64,000 nucleotides of DNA from Larimichthys crocea (GCF_000972845.2 NC_040018.1:15101157-15165156); one strand, 5' to 3'; positions 24,701 to 47,946 are shown, counted from the stretch's first letter. The notes: generated by a model not told the origin, from the letters alone. Translations and numbers: made by a program.

Positions 24701-24900
24701 CGTGGATTACTTTCATAAAGAGAAAGATGGGAGGAATAATAAAATGATAAACATGCAGTACATCTCCAGTCCTTGTAGGGACAGCGAAGCATGTGCACCG
24801 CGCTGATTGAAAGCTGTTGAAAGAGGGAGGAGAAGATCACAGAGGCTGGATGACTGTGAGCGAGTAGCCACTGTTGTTGGAGACACTTCAGGAGTTCACT
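21782..24900. promoter_or_regulatory. Shared upstream region between divergent fbln7 and clec18
   Basis: 3.1 kb between two start codons on opposite strands, so both promoters probably lie here unless upstream non-coding exons exist. No clear TATA box or CpG island was identified at either end. The middle holds an A run (22509-22522), an old repeat (24010-24260 and a piece near 24530-24620) and otherwise unremarkable AT-rich sequence. Confidence 0.45.
24010..24620 (+). repeat. Degenerate dispersed teleost repeat
   Basis: Patterns such as actatagttacttttagttaagtaaagtac, aaattagtgataataatcca and, further on, tggagtgttttcagtttagtattt with aaaagatctaaatacttact resemble one common fish non-autonomous repeat rich in acttttacttaagta. 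It is interrupted by unrelated sequence between about 24260 and 24530. The same family appears inverted at 3920-4090. Confidence 0.45.
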
Positions 24901-35439
<10,539 letters not shown>

Positions 35440-35595
35440 AACTAGGTGTGCAGTACATGTCACATGTTGGTTGTGACAATGGCCGCTGTTGTTGGTATAT
35501 GTTATGTCAATCATTGTACCAGTGGATGTAGTTTAGATGTACTGTATATACTGTACATGTCTGAATGTTTAATACAAATGCTTTATTATTAAGTG

Positions 35596-35975
35596 GTTGT
35601 ATGTTGCATTGCCAATCAAAAACCTCAAATTTGACTCATCAGACCAAAGTACAGATTTCCACTAGTCTATTTCTTGTGTTTCATGGTCCAAGCAATTCTC
35701 TTCTTCTTCTTGTCAACACAACCAATGATCTGAAACGCATTAAGAAGGCAAGAAATATCACTATTTAACTCTAGATGAGGCACACCTGTTAATTAAAAAG
35801 ACTTTGAAAATGACTAACCCATGAAACTGACTCAGAAAATGTGTGCAAAGCTGTCATCGTGCCACATGTGTTATTTCATATTTTTGATGTCCGTCTTTCG
35901 TATTTATTGAAAATGTATTCAAAAGATTAAAAAAAGATCGAATGTGTACAAACTTTTGACACAAGTGAGCAGCCT
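35596..35975. mobile_element. Degenerate Tc1-like DNA transposon fragment just downstream of clec18
   Basis: Contains aaatttgactcatcagaccaaag, gaggcacacctgttaatt, gtgcaaagctgtcatcg, catgtgttatttcata and gtacaaacttttgacac, in the order found in a well-known fish Tc1-related element. No open transposase frame remains. It starts about 160 bp after the clec18 stop, so it may lie in or next to the 3'UTR. Confidence 0.5.
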
Positions 35976-37021
35976 CAGTTATATTGTATCCTCTCCTTCA
36001 TCCACACTAATGTGCCCTTGAAATGGACTAAGTCGTTATTAGTCATCATTATTAAAGGAGGTTTATAGTACTGCTTTAGAGGAGTGAGGAAGTAAAAAAA
36101 GAAGGTTTTGTAAAGCCATAATGGTGGCTATAATTCAAGGTTCCCAGTGGATGAATTCTCCTGACTCTGTTGTTATATCATTGTCATTATGTGCATTTAG
36201 CTCAAAGCACTGTGCCTACAGTTGTAAGTGTAGTTTCATAGAGCTGGTAACAGGCTATGGTGTAGACTGACTTTTTTACACACTGAACACTGAACTGAGT
36301 TACTTTCATAAACAAAGTGAGATTGACCTTCAGCCCCTCTATTAATGGTTTGAAATGATTCCATTGACCATAAAAAATCACATAAGAGAGAATGTATTTT
36401 CAAAGACAGAGAATGGATAGGAGCAGTTACGACAGGAGTTGGGATTTAGTTCGGAGACTGTGGGAATTATTTCTTAAAAAGATGAGTTGTTTCGTCTCCT
36501 GCGCCACCTGTCATAGCAATATAGTTGGCACGATTCATACACCAGATATACACCAGGGAGAAAGTCAGTAGCCATTCAGTGAGCAAAATACAGCATACAG
36601 AGTGCTTTACTTTCAAAGTGGCCTGATTTCTCTCTCTGAACCCCCACAATTTAATAATTAGAGAAAGTTGTCAACAAAGTGTGATTTAAAAGTTTCATTC
36701 AAGGAACAACATGTAATTTCCTGACTGCAGCTGTTTAAACAATTACTTGTTCAGAACATCGTGCGTGGCAGTGGTTCTTGTATTAGATAGTAAAATGATT
36801 TTGGAAAGGAAATGCAAACTTTGGCTGAGCTTACAGAAAAAAAGATGAAATTGTTCTTCTATCACGTAATAGCCATTTTGTCTAAATCCTGTTCTGGATA
36901 ATCATGAAAAAAGTTTGAGAGGAAAATTCTATTTGCTAAAAGATTGATTCAGCACCTTGGACAGCAAACATTTCTGTGAGAGTAATGCCTCTATCAAAAT
37001 TTTGACTATCCTTTAAGATTT
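35976..37021. other. Intergenic, nothing recognised
   Basis: No gene, paired splice sites or repeat family recognised. Confidence 0.5.
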
Positions 37022-37206
37022 TTTGGGGGCCTTTTTTAAGCTTTATTGTATAGATGCAGCTGAAGACTGACAGGAATGTGGAGAGAGATGGGGGGAATGA
37101 CATGCAGCAAAGGGCCGCAGGTTGGATTCGAACCCTAGGCTGCTGCGGCAAGGACTGAGCCTTTGTATATGGGGCTGCTGCTTTACCAACTGAGCTAAAC
37201 AAAGCC
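37022..37206 (-). mobile_element. tRNA-derived SINE
   Basis: On the minus strand it starts near 37206 with ggggctttgtttagctcagttggtaaagc, an A-box-like tRNA start. GGTTCGAATCC (37124-37134) is an almost perfect RNA polymerase III B box. It continues into a non-tRNA body (catgtcattcccccc...) and ends in aataaagcttaaaaaagg at about 37022. The 5' head looks like a real tRNA gene, but the acceptor stem is not closed and the body and tail mark it as a retroposon. Confidence 0.75.
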
Positions 37207-37717
37207 CCAATATTTTGACTATCTTGTGGAAAAATCTAAATGGAAATGCCCCAATAATTACAATAATGTTGTTCATGCCATTGCATTTTTACAAACACAT
37301 GCTTGCCAAAAACAGCATCACTGTGATGTATCTGGAACCTGGTGGGAGGCTGTAGATTCACCTGATGTCTGTCAGATGTGTCAGGTCAACAAACAGAATC
37401 TTCAATATTCTAAAACTTGCTTTTGATTTGCCCACAGCGCTCTCTAACAGTGACTCATCAGCTGGCAACAAAACTGGATCTGTCTGTAGAGGCCACAAGT
37501 TATAGACTCTGACACTGAAAGTGGAGAGAACACATAACAGAAAACCAATATTGAGCTTTAAAGTAAAAGAGCAAGGACAAGTGTGTTGTGACATCTATCT
37601 GTGATGATTGCAATCACCTCGCTTCACCTCTCTCCTTTCTTACTGTGGGCTCAAAATATGCATGTAATAAAGCCAGTGTTCCATTTGTCTGCTCATGGTG
37701 GTACTAAAATTATGACA

Positions 37718-37800
37718 GTTCTTATTTTCAGGTGATTATACACTAATGGAAACATAGTTGTGATAATTATGTTACATTGCTATCAAATTCTGTAAAGCCC
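37718..37800 (+). repeat. Fragment of dispersed repeat sharing caggtgattatacactaat
   Basis: The 19-mer caggtgattatacactaat at 37729-37747 recurs at 41594-41612 and, inverted with one mismatch, at 39347-39365. Flanks (cttattttca before, ggaaacatagttgtgata after) are similar in the copies, so these are pieces of one element. Confidence 0.7.
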
Positions 37801-38740
37801 AAAATATTAGACTTTACCATATTGAAATATGTATTCCTAAAATGAACAAGAATTACTGTTAGAGATAAAGTATTAGTGAATAAAGGCAAAAATAATAATT
37901 TATAAATAGTTGTCTAATGTAATATGCTAAACATTTCAGCAAATGCAGGATGATTTGAAACTGATATGAGACAAATCTCTGACTTCTACATGTCACAGGT
38001 GTATGTGAAACTGTAGTTTTGTTTTTCTTTGTGTGCGACAGTTTAAATGTGGATCAGGTCAGTGGGTGATTAATGGGGGTTCAGAGGTCTGACACCATAC
38101 TGCCCTCTCAGTGAAGAGACAAAGATCCTAATGGATGGTAGATGATGATAAACTCAGAGGGAACAGAGTGATAAAGGCTGCAGACTATGGGATCAGACCA
38201 TCGTGTAGAGCAGCAGTGAAATGGTGCACATGAACAAAACTGGGATGAGGTCACAAAGAGGGTTAAATATCTGGGAGCAAGAGGAGCAAGCCAACATCTA
38301 ATTGTTTTTTAACTCTACAAGTTTTACACTACTCAACACCTTTACTATTTTCCCTCTGCAAAAGTGAAACTTTGTCATCTGTTACACTCCATTCATTTCA
38401 GTTTGTTTAATTCCTTGCAAAGAAATGAACAAGAAGATCACCATGACTCATGTTTTTATGGTAACTGAGGGAGGAAATCAAACAGTGAGAAAAAACTTGG
38501 GAAAGGTGGAAAGGAGACTGGATGAAGCAGAGAATGAATCTGCAGTAACTCCAGTTATTCATGATATGCAAAGTGTTGATATAGTTTGCAATGATGAAAA
38601 AGAAAAAAGTAAATGCAAGAGTTTGCTCCATAATGAGTACACATAATCCCTGCAGTGGAGAGGAGGCCACTGGATGTCTGTTTTCTTTTTCCTACTTTTG
38701 TCTTTTTTCATGGAATATGTTGAAACTGCAAACATTGCTT

Positions 38741-39010
38741 CTCACCCTCAATGCAGAAAAAGCCTTTGATCTGGTCCTCTGGCCATACATCTTTGAATCA
38801 TGAAAAGGCGAGAGTGGGTAACAATAGCAGATCAGGAACATAAATTGGCACTGTATACTGATGATGTTATTTTGTGTATCGTAAATCTGGAGAGATCTCT
38901 CCCTATTTTAATAAGCACAATTAGCATATATAGTAGAATGTCAGGTTATAAACTGAACTAAAAAAAATAGACCTTGATTCTGGATGACCCAGACAGTAAA
39001 ATACAAGTTT
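38741..39010 (+). mobile_element. L1/Tx1-type LINE reverse transcriptase remnant
   Basis: 38741 onward reads LTLNAEKAFDLVLWPYIFES then a stop, matching RT motif A of L1-clade elements (LDAEKAFD-V-WPYLF). After a large internal deletion, about 38834 onward reads EHKLALYTDDVIL and later ISIYSRMSGYKLN. These match the catalytic YADD box (here YTDD) and the following helix. Stops, deletion and the altered box show it is dead. Confidence 0.8.
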
Positions 39011-39309
39011 AATTAGAAATGGGTCCAAGAAAGAATAAAACACACAAAGCATTGTTATTCCTGAGATGATTTTCCCCTACCTATTTACCTTATTGCTATT
39101 ATTTTAACATATTTTGCTCACATTATGGTATGTTCTTTGCCTTTTATTTATATTGTATGCCGAAATGAATGTGCAAATTTTGTTTTTGGGGTATTCACTT
39201 GGTTGCAATCTGCATCTTCATCACTAGATACCACTAAATCTATACACTGGTCATCTATGCAGCAAATAAAAGCTCCGGTATGTAAGATGTGGCTCTATTT
39301 ACAGATTAA

Positions 39310-39615
39310 GACATAAATGGAACATAATATGCATTACTATGTTTTCATTAGTGTACAATCACCTGAAAATAAGTTACACTGTGTTTTTCTTACATTAAAA
39401 TTAGACTTTTATGGACACATGTCCTCTTACATGGAGCCCGCCACACTGACCCACCATGTTTCTACAGTAGTCCACAACAGATCAACTAAACACTAATTCT
39501 ATACAGGGCCTTTTGTGTCTTTCGCATGCTTCGCAGCCACCATAGTTTGTTCTTCATGCTATGGAAGGGTGAGGCGAGGGGGTTGCAGTCAGTAACTACA
39601 CTGCTAGGTGGGATT
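39310..39615 (-). repeat. Inverted, longer copy of the 37718/51659 repeat family
   Basis: Read on the minus strand: tgcaaccccctcgcctcacccttccatagcatgaag, tggtggctgcgaa, cagtgtggcgggctcc and then caggtgattgtacactaat. The first block resembles the copies at 51659 and 53550; the last is shared with 37729 and 41594. It therefore links the five pieces into one element. Confidence 0.65.
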
Positions 39616-42600
39616 AAGTGAAGACTCAATAGCTGTATGTCCTACATCTTGTGCATCATTTTAAATAAATTAACCTAAGATTCTGCCTGATAAATTTAAT
39701 ATCTTTATTATTTGGAATCTTTTGGGTCTTTTCTAGAATACATTTCGGTTGGTTTCCTTATGGCTGAGCAACTGATGGATCACTGGGATTGTTAAGGTTA
39801 TATTTATGTAATTTTGTGTGGATAATAACTATTTGGCCACACAGTGTGTCACTAAGTGAAATGTGCTGTCCAATAAACTTTTCTGCTGATGTGTTGGTTC
39901 ATGGTAGCCTCTCTAAACAAAGTATAAGTGTGTCCTGAATGTCTTTGTGTGTGTCTGTGTCTGGGAGTGTGTACTGTATGTGTGTGAATCTTCGTCTCAG
40001 ACGGCGTACTCACACAGCTTCCTGCTGGTCTCATGGTGCCCCCTGATAAGCTGGTGCTGCAGAGGGTTTCAGAATGGCGCTAGTGGCAGTGGAATTAGCT
40101 TCTATTGTCATGATAATGACAGTGATACTCTTGCCCCATCCCTGACTCAGACCAGCCATTGTATGGAAACAGGAATGCAATTTCTCCTGCAGCAGCAACC
40201 GACAATCCTCTATGAGAGTGAAAGGTCCCTAAATGACTCTCCATTCAGGCGAGGCTGAGAGGCCAGCAGCCAATTAAAGTGGGAGCAGCAGAACAGCGCC
40301 ATCCTAAAGACCTAAGGCTGTCTCTAAACACTCACATTAAGCAATACCAAGACACACGTACATATACACACACCCATTAGTCACTGTATTTTCCCTTTAC
40401 AAATAACATCTAATGTCCTGAACTACCTTTCAGACCTCATTCTTTTGGGGGCAGGCAGTTTATAGTAAATAACTCAAGAGGTTTATTCAGCACAATATGT
40501 ACACAGACTCAGGAACACAAGCTATTGATTTTAAAAAATGCCTAAATATTGGAGTTGGGGGACGGAGTTCCTGAGCAAAGTGGAGACATTCTCCAACATC
40601 ATCCATCATGGTTAAATTCTTTGCTGGTGTTTATGGTATCAGACAGCCTCCTCCGGGCATTTATCTGGTAGCTGAGGCAGAGTCACGATGGAGGTTGAAA
40701 AGTTTCCGAAGTGTTCACGCTACTGAGCTGTGAGTAAAATGTGTGCTGCAGGGCCCTGAAAGCTTTGAGCTGAGAAGAAGCCTATTGAGCCAGATACGTT
40801 TGTTTTAAGCAACACCACTAATAATCACTCACTTCACTGACAATTACTTAGATTCTCCTCAGACAAAATTATTCCTCTTGAATGCCTTGTTTATTCTGCA
40901 GACACTTTCCCTCCAAAACATTTTCTGTCTTTAGATCCACTGCTAATTCAATCCCTCCTCTTTAGAAGCTAGAAGCATAATTGATACTGTTATTAATATA
41001 TTTTCTAAATAGATATATGTTCATTTTGATAATTAAATGTTTGTAGTTCTACCAGATTTTTAGTTTCAGCATCAGTGATCCCAGTTGCTAACCTTTCTAA
41101 CTTAAACCTTGTATTATTAGCTGTGTAGCAGTCATATAAAACTATAAATATGATTACAAACTATTGTAATATTGTTATTATTGTGGAAAGGGACAGAAAT
41201 AGTTATGTCAAGAATAAATAAAAAAGCTAGAGAGAGAAGCTGTCCATGTGATAAACACTTCTGATGGCGTATACTAAAAGCTTAAGACCTGTTTGGGTCT
41301 CTTTCACATAACCTGCATGCTATAAATGCATAAACATAAAGCTGTTCTGTATTTTGTCTGCATTGTGATCTACATAACCTTGGTCTGACAGTCCTTCAAT
41401 GAACAGTGATACTTTCTTTTTCTTTTTGTGTTCTATGCTTCTGTAATTGTCAACAAATCCCTTGAAAAAAACAACACATTCACATTGTTGTACTAGTTGA
41501 CATGACAATGAACACGGGTACGTGTGGGCTGCAAATCACAACACATCTGTAGATATAAAAATTTCATTCAGGTATGAAATACACATCAACTCTCAGGTGA
41601 TTATACACTAATAAAAACATTGTTATGATAGTTACAGTAGAGCCCTTAAGTCTAACAACCTTAAAAAATAGAAAAAATATATATGTATTAGTAAGCTTGA
41701 GTCTATTGTATTGAGTAATGGCAGACTGACTTATTGTTTTGGTCTTTCTGTGGACAAAGGCAATAATGTAGAATAACACCAACTTTATCATTTAATCTGA
41801 AATTAATATGAGACCAATTACTGTGTCTGTTTGTAGTTATAAGACAGTATGACCAGTGAGCTTGTAACATGAATTAAATAAGCTATTGTATCAATAAACT
41901 TAATTAGAATTATCTGCCAGTCATAACAGAAAGTAAAGCCACCTACCTCTTCACGTCATCATGTCTCGGGAAACAAGAAAATTGTGTTTTTTCAGCATGC
42001 TGATGTCAGAGGGAAAATAACTGCTAAGTTTAACAGGGACTTCATGAAAGTAAAGCAATTGGGTAAAGTTATGCTGGCATATAGTAGTATGTCGGCCAGC
42101 TCACGACATAAAACGCATTCAAAGGTAGCAACAGACACCAAGTAAAGATCTATCATCAGACATTACAAGACAGGAATTTAGATGAAAGCTCTCATCAGAG
42201 AGCAGGATTTTTTTCTTATTGTAAATAGGGCTCTTACGTGCTTCTTATGATAGTCATTGAAGGCTGCAATCAGTCTCCAATTATCACTCTTTACATCTCA
42301 ATGAGGAAATCCAGCTGCACTGTGGGATCTGATGATACAAGAGGAGGAGTTGCCGTGTATGTTTATGAGGAGACATAGATGATACTTGAGGAACAGAATT
42401 ACAGGGTGATTTCTAATCATCCGAACAAACCGAGTACTCGCTTTATGTCTTCACCTGCTCGTGTCCTTAATGGGAAAGTGTTTTCATGTCTGCCATATTT
42501 CTTGTAGTGGGTTGTGGGTATTGGTATTATTTCTCTTTTGATGCTTTTGAAGCAAATGACAGGGCCGTGTTCAAATAGAATCTTTTGTGCGGGTAAGATT

Positions 42601-44058
42601 GAATTACGATTATAGATTCTATTTAATTATTTGTCGGAGCCATTTATTTTTCTCTAAGTTCTTTTCCAATTTTAAAAAAACTCAACTGGACAAAGACAAG
42701 CTTTGGTTTATTGAAAGAAAGAAAGAAAACTCCCTTATCAGAGTTTCAGATATGAACACAGTTTAATTTTACATCAAACCAATATTCAGTCTAGTCAGAG
42801 GACTGCAGTGATTGTGATTATTCTGGCCGTCCTCAGTCACCATTAAACCAATTTTTCTTCGTCCTTTATCTACGTGATGCCCTGTCTCTCTCTGTCTGTC
42901 TCTCTCTCAGCCTCTCTCTTCATCTCTCTCTGTGTCTCCACCGTTTGCTTTGTCTTTTTTTCATTTTCTCTTTTTAGTGCAGTCAGTATTGAATGGCCCA
43001 CAGCATTTGGATGCAAGATGAACTTTGATAAGAGTTAATGAGAACACAGCATTGTAAGGGGGAAAGAATGGCTCAGGCTGCACTCAAGAGCATCCTCACC
43101 AGGAAATGGACCGTAAAGAGCCGCAGCCACCCACTCCTTCGGGTTTGGAGGAGGGGACAGGAGAGGACAATGAGAGGAAAACAATAGAAGAGACCAGGGG
43201 AAAATGAGAAAGAAAGGGCAGGCACAAAAAAGAAAGTAAAAAAAAAGGAAATATATGATTAAATGTAGAACAGTAGAAGGAGCCCAGGGAACAAATATAA
43301 TTAAATCAAATCAAGAAAAAACCTAACACTCCTGAATGCCCCTATGGTCTATAAAACATGATAAAGTACCCTCTACAGTGGCCCAATCTGCATGAAAAAG
43401 TGAAAAAATGTCCTCTAGAGTGCCCTTCATGCTGCCCAACACGACACAATTTAATGAAGTGCCACATAGGCTTCCCTACGTGCTAGAAACAGTTTGAGTG
43501 AACTGAACGTAATAAAACATGTTCAATAAGCTATTAGTTAGCTTAATAAGATATTAAGTTGAATCAACTACTGTTCAGTCACACTGAGCAACATCACATT
43601 ACATTTCCTCAGTTCTTCATTTCACAACTGCAGCTTTGTTTTAGTACTGACATAAAGACAATGTGTGAAACTGCTCCCAGTGAATTTATTACAGTACTGT
43701 ACTGTGTTACAGGTGAACTTCTGACCTGTCAGACTCATCAGTGTTACTGCATGTGATCAGTGCTGAAACAGACACCCAACCAGTTTTAAGTCACTTTTAA
43801 ATTAAAGTTAAATTATTGGACAATCTGCTTTGTTTAGATTGTTTAGGGTACACATACTGGGTTCCAGGAGTAAGACTAGTATGCACAATATCCATAGAGA
43901 CTTCCGGTTAACTGTAAATCAGTTTGATTTTCATATTTTAATGCCCATATTCTCAGTGACGTGCAATACTAGCAACATTCCTCAAAAAAAATTCTCCAAT
44001 TATATACAATATGTTACTGTTTCCATTGACAACCATGAAAAGAACAAATAATGTTGTC
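39616..44058. other. Intergenic, no gene seen
   Basis: Apart from the repeat piece at 41590-41660 there are only chance frames and AT-rich sequence. A CT-rich stretch lies at about 42883-42935. Confidence 0.5.
41590..41660 (+). repeat. Fragment of the same dispersed repeat
   Basis: Carries caggtgattatacactaat at 41594-41612 followed by aaaaacattgttatgatagttacag, parallel to 37729-37775. Short internal fragment. Confidence 0.65.
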
Positions 44059-44152
44059 TTCATTGTTTCCCCTTAGACATTGTGTGCACAAGACACAATT
44101 GTTGCTTCACTGTTTCCCCTTAGACATTATGTGTACAAGACACAAGGTTTTC
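44059..44152 (+). repeat. Imperfect 47-bp tandem duplication
   Basis: Unit 1 (44059-44105) and unit 2 (44106-44152) both read ttca(t/c)tgtttccccttagacatt(g/a)tgtg(c/t)acaagacacaa and differ at a few positions. Local tandem copy, no coding content. Confidence 0.85.
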
Positions 44153-47078
44153 TTGGAATTTCCAACAAAATAAAGCACTGAACAACCGGAACATCTGTCT
44201 TCACACTCAGAGCTTCCTGCTCTGTACATCTACAGCTATTCCCCTGCATACGCACCTCATGGTGTGTGTAGTTAATTCCCTATTAAGTCCACAGTCTTCT
44301 ATGTATGCATTTCCTAATATTTTAATGCTGCTAATCTGTTATTATAAGGTCATGTCTTAGCTGGATGAACAGAATGAAAGAATCACGGTTCATGGTTCAA
44401 TGCTTAAAATGTTATAAAAGACTTTTCTGAAAAGAAATCGAGAAAAGATAATGAAAAGAATTTACCATCAGAATCCACACACACACATTACATTTCAAGC
44501 CTTACAAAACAAATGACAGTGTGCATTGAAAGGCAGCCATCCCGGATCATTTTTTAGCTTACACTTGTCAAGAACGAGCCACAGAATTCTTTACCAGTAT
44601 CACCTGGAGAACATTGTGTGTTCACAACCTGCTGACAACCTTAAAAGAAAAAGCAATGCTCACAAAAATCACAAATGATTATATTTTTTTGTAGCAGCTC
44701 TACTAAATTTGGGGTATTGTGATACATTTTTCTTTTACATCAGCTCTGGCAGCTGGGCACTAACTTTTCCCATTAAAGTTTGGCTTGGAACTGTAGTCTG
44801 TTCTCTACTGAATCTGCTCGAAGAAATAGTTAAGACTGCATCCAAAACCACTAGTTATTCCCAATCGTCCCTTTCCTCAATCTTTGAAACTCACCTCTGC
44901 CAAGAGAGAGAGAGAGAAAACACATCGTTTTTGAGGAAATAGCTTCTGGGAGAAGATTTAGACAATTTCGACTCTAAAAATGTATTGATTTTAGAGAAGT
45001 ATGTTCCCAAGAGCTACTCAAACTACAGCCACTGTACAAGGCTGCATTTCATTTATTAACTCTTTCATTATTTTTAGTATATTTCCATTGTTTACATGAC
45101 TCTTATTTCTTTAGCATTCATGAGATGTGATGTGATGTTGTAATGGCAATACATTCATGCCATGAGAGTTGAGCTCACATCTCTTAGTACCTCTGATTGG
45201 AACTATATATATATATGAAAAAGATGCAATGTGGGACATGGGAAAACAAAGTAAATGAGGATGTGGACACATATACAGGAGTACAAAATGATACAATCTG
45301 AAGAGAAATGACCAGAGAGGGTTATAAGATAGATTCATATTAAAGACTACATAATGTAAAGCAGTGTAGTGCTGACAACGAAGAGGGCCCCCGTAACCCT
45401 CCACTGTTGAGAAGGGGTCCCTTACAGCATGAGGAAAGAAGAGGAAGAGAGAAGCGATCAGGAGGCAAATGAGTGGAACATCTTGAGAAGGCTGCTGATA
45501 AATGAATAAATAAAGAGTGGAGAGAGGAGAGGGCTTCTCAAGGATGTCATATCTTAATTGAAAATGACAGCTTCAATTAAAAATTTAATTATTCTGTCCG
45601 TTTTCTAATTAAAAGCGAAACGACTGATAGTTTTGACTCATTAACTTCAAAGAGTGATGCAGCCTGACAGAGTGGGGGAAGTGTATCATGTGCTGAATGG
45701 GGAGACGAGAGCAAGCAGACGAGACGTGGTTTAAAGGATGAAGAGGACTGATGCGTTGGGTGAGGATAATCTGCTACAATGACTTTGAGAGATGCAGCTC
45801 TCGGTCAGTGGAAGAGTGGTTAGTTAAATGATTATAACCAGGAAGACGGGAAAGACGATTCAGTATATAGCCAGATTTTCAGTCATCTGTTTTGGGGAAA
45901 ATACTAGCAAACAGTGACTTACACATCCATCAGATACAGAACAACTTCAGCATACATTTGGAGTCTAATATTCACTCTCTTTTAGCTCTGTTTTGGTATT
46001 CACTAACTCCTCAGGGAAATCTGGCTCTAAATGCACCAATATGTTCACCAGCTAGTTGCCAACTTTGGCTGTCTACCATTTGGTGCTGGGTAGTTAATGA
46101 ACAGTGCATAGAAATGACACTGATGAAAACAGTAAGAGTGAACCAAAACAGTAAATCTGTGCTCTGAAAAACAACCTGAACAGCTTCCATCTGTCAGGAG
46201 TTTTACAGATGTCACTCAAGCTTATAAACAGGATATAATATTTGTCTTCCAAATAGTGGGATATAGTATAAACACCGACATATTGATATGCACACACATT
46301 TATGACAAAGATTATCTCTGATGAAAAGATTTTGTCCAGTTATTGGGATGAATCATTACTACTTGGTTTCTTTCCACTAACATTAGTCTTGGTCTGTCTT
46401 ACACAGCAGCAGACATGTGCTGAGACACTTCGATCGTCATGACAAGGTGCACTAGCAGACAAAGAGACACCATGTGTGCTGCATCTCTCTGTTCCTGTCC
46501 CTTTGATTTTTCAGCCCTACCTTTATCAGCCATCTCTTAATCACATATAAAGGAAACATATCGATTTTTCCTGTGCTCAGAGAGGAAAGAGAGAGGAAAA
46601 CAATACAAAAAGCAAAATGCGTATTCATATGAAATGGCTTCATATTTCTAAACTAATTAACTCACCAAAAACATCAGTGCCAAATTATAGACATGATTCA
46701 ATGCAATAACACAAATACATCTAAATACCACACACACACACACATACACACACATATTTCTAAACACAAATAGGCCTACATAGAACAGAAAAGCCTGTGA
46801 TTATCTCAAAACATTGTCCTCTGGCCTAAAATTGAAGACAGGAATCATTAGACCATTAGCTTGCATAATGTTGCCATACGATGTAAGTGTAATACAAGGC
46901 TTCACGGACCATCATCTGACCCAAAACACATAGCTTTTTTGAGACAGACAGAAAGAGGAGTGAGAGAGAAGACAAAATAACTATGATATTAAGTTATTAT
47001 CTAGTTAAGCAGGCCAGAGAAATTACCAGAACCTAAATGCTAAAATAGCTTTAAGGTCATCTATTTATTCTTCTCTTT
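44153..47078. other. Intergenic, no gene seen
   Basis: AT-rich. The stretch 45541-45660 is rich in TTAATT/ATTAA motifs and could be regulatory, but this cannot be shown from one sequence. A short CA tract is present near 46731-46752. Confidence 0.45.
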
Positions 47079-47166
47079 ACTTCTCACAGGTAGAGTGTAG
47101 CATAATCCTAATCACATCAGCAACTTCTCACAGGTAGAGTGTAGCATAATCCTAATCACATCAGCA
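47079..47166 (+). repeat. Perfect 44-bp tandem duplication
   Basis: 47079-47122 and 47123-47166 are identical over all 44 bases (starting acttctcacaggtagagtg, ending aatcacatcagca). Identity implies a recent event or an assembly stutter. Confidence 0.97.
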
Positions 47167-47727
47167 GGGTATCCTGAAGGATGAAATCAAAGCTCTGGTA
47201 AAGATGGTTACATATTTGATTATAAAGTTCATGTATTAAAGCAGCAAAATATTTTTTTTATTAAAAAAAAAAACAATCATGTGAAATGAGTTCAGAAAAT
47301 TATTACCTGTTTCCCTCAGCAGACCTTTATAGTCTCTTTGAGCACATTGTTTTGGTTCAGTCTCCTTAACCTTTTTATCCAGTTGAAGCAGGGAGCTGTT
47401 TACAACTTTACAACTCGCTGATGAATATAATGGAGCATTTTTTCTAAAGAGCGAGCAATTTCCCCCAGGAGTCGGTGAAGAGCAACACAGAGGTAAAGGA
47501 GAATGGATATTGCACTCGTATTTGCCAGGTAGTCAGAAACATTAAATTAAGCTGCACCAAACTTTAAAATTAGTTTAAAATTAGAAAAGATTAAATTCAG
47601 ACCTCCCTTTTGACCTCAGTTTAGTTTTTACACTAAAATAGATTAAATTTAATTCTGCTACTTTAAACTTAAATCACATTCCAGAATTAATCTTAAACCT
47701 ACACCTAAAGGGGGTTTATCTTTTAAT

Positions 47728-47946
47728 ATGCCTGCCTTTTTAAGGTGGATTGAGCAAAATAACAAATTTCCTCGAAGAGAGTTAAGGGACACACTCTGTT
47801 CAATTGAGTTTTATGATGCTGCTGAATTTCTCTCCAGATACTGGTTCAGCAAGGAAACAGTTATGGAGCTGAACAGGAAGATTGGACCAACTGTTAAATG
47901 TGGTAGTGAAAGAAATTCAGCTGTACCACCAATACTCCACCAATAG
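47728..47946 (+). mobile_element. Possible PIF/Harbinger transposase N-terminal fragment
   Basis: A 72-codon frame ending in TAG contains FYDAAEFLSRYWFSKETVMEL and ERNSAVPPIL. This is the pattern (F-x-RYRFS-x-E-x(3)-L ... R-x-x-A-x(P) -P-x-LQ) at the start of Harbinger-type transposases. The DDE part is not found downstream, so it would be a truncated relic. Weak similarity by eye; could be chance. Confidence 0.45.

Noticed and set aside
37124..37206. A genuine tRNA gene on the minus strand
   Set aside because: A and B boxes are present, but the acceptor stem does not close and it continues into a retroposon body with an A-rich end.
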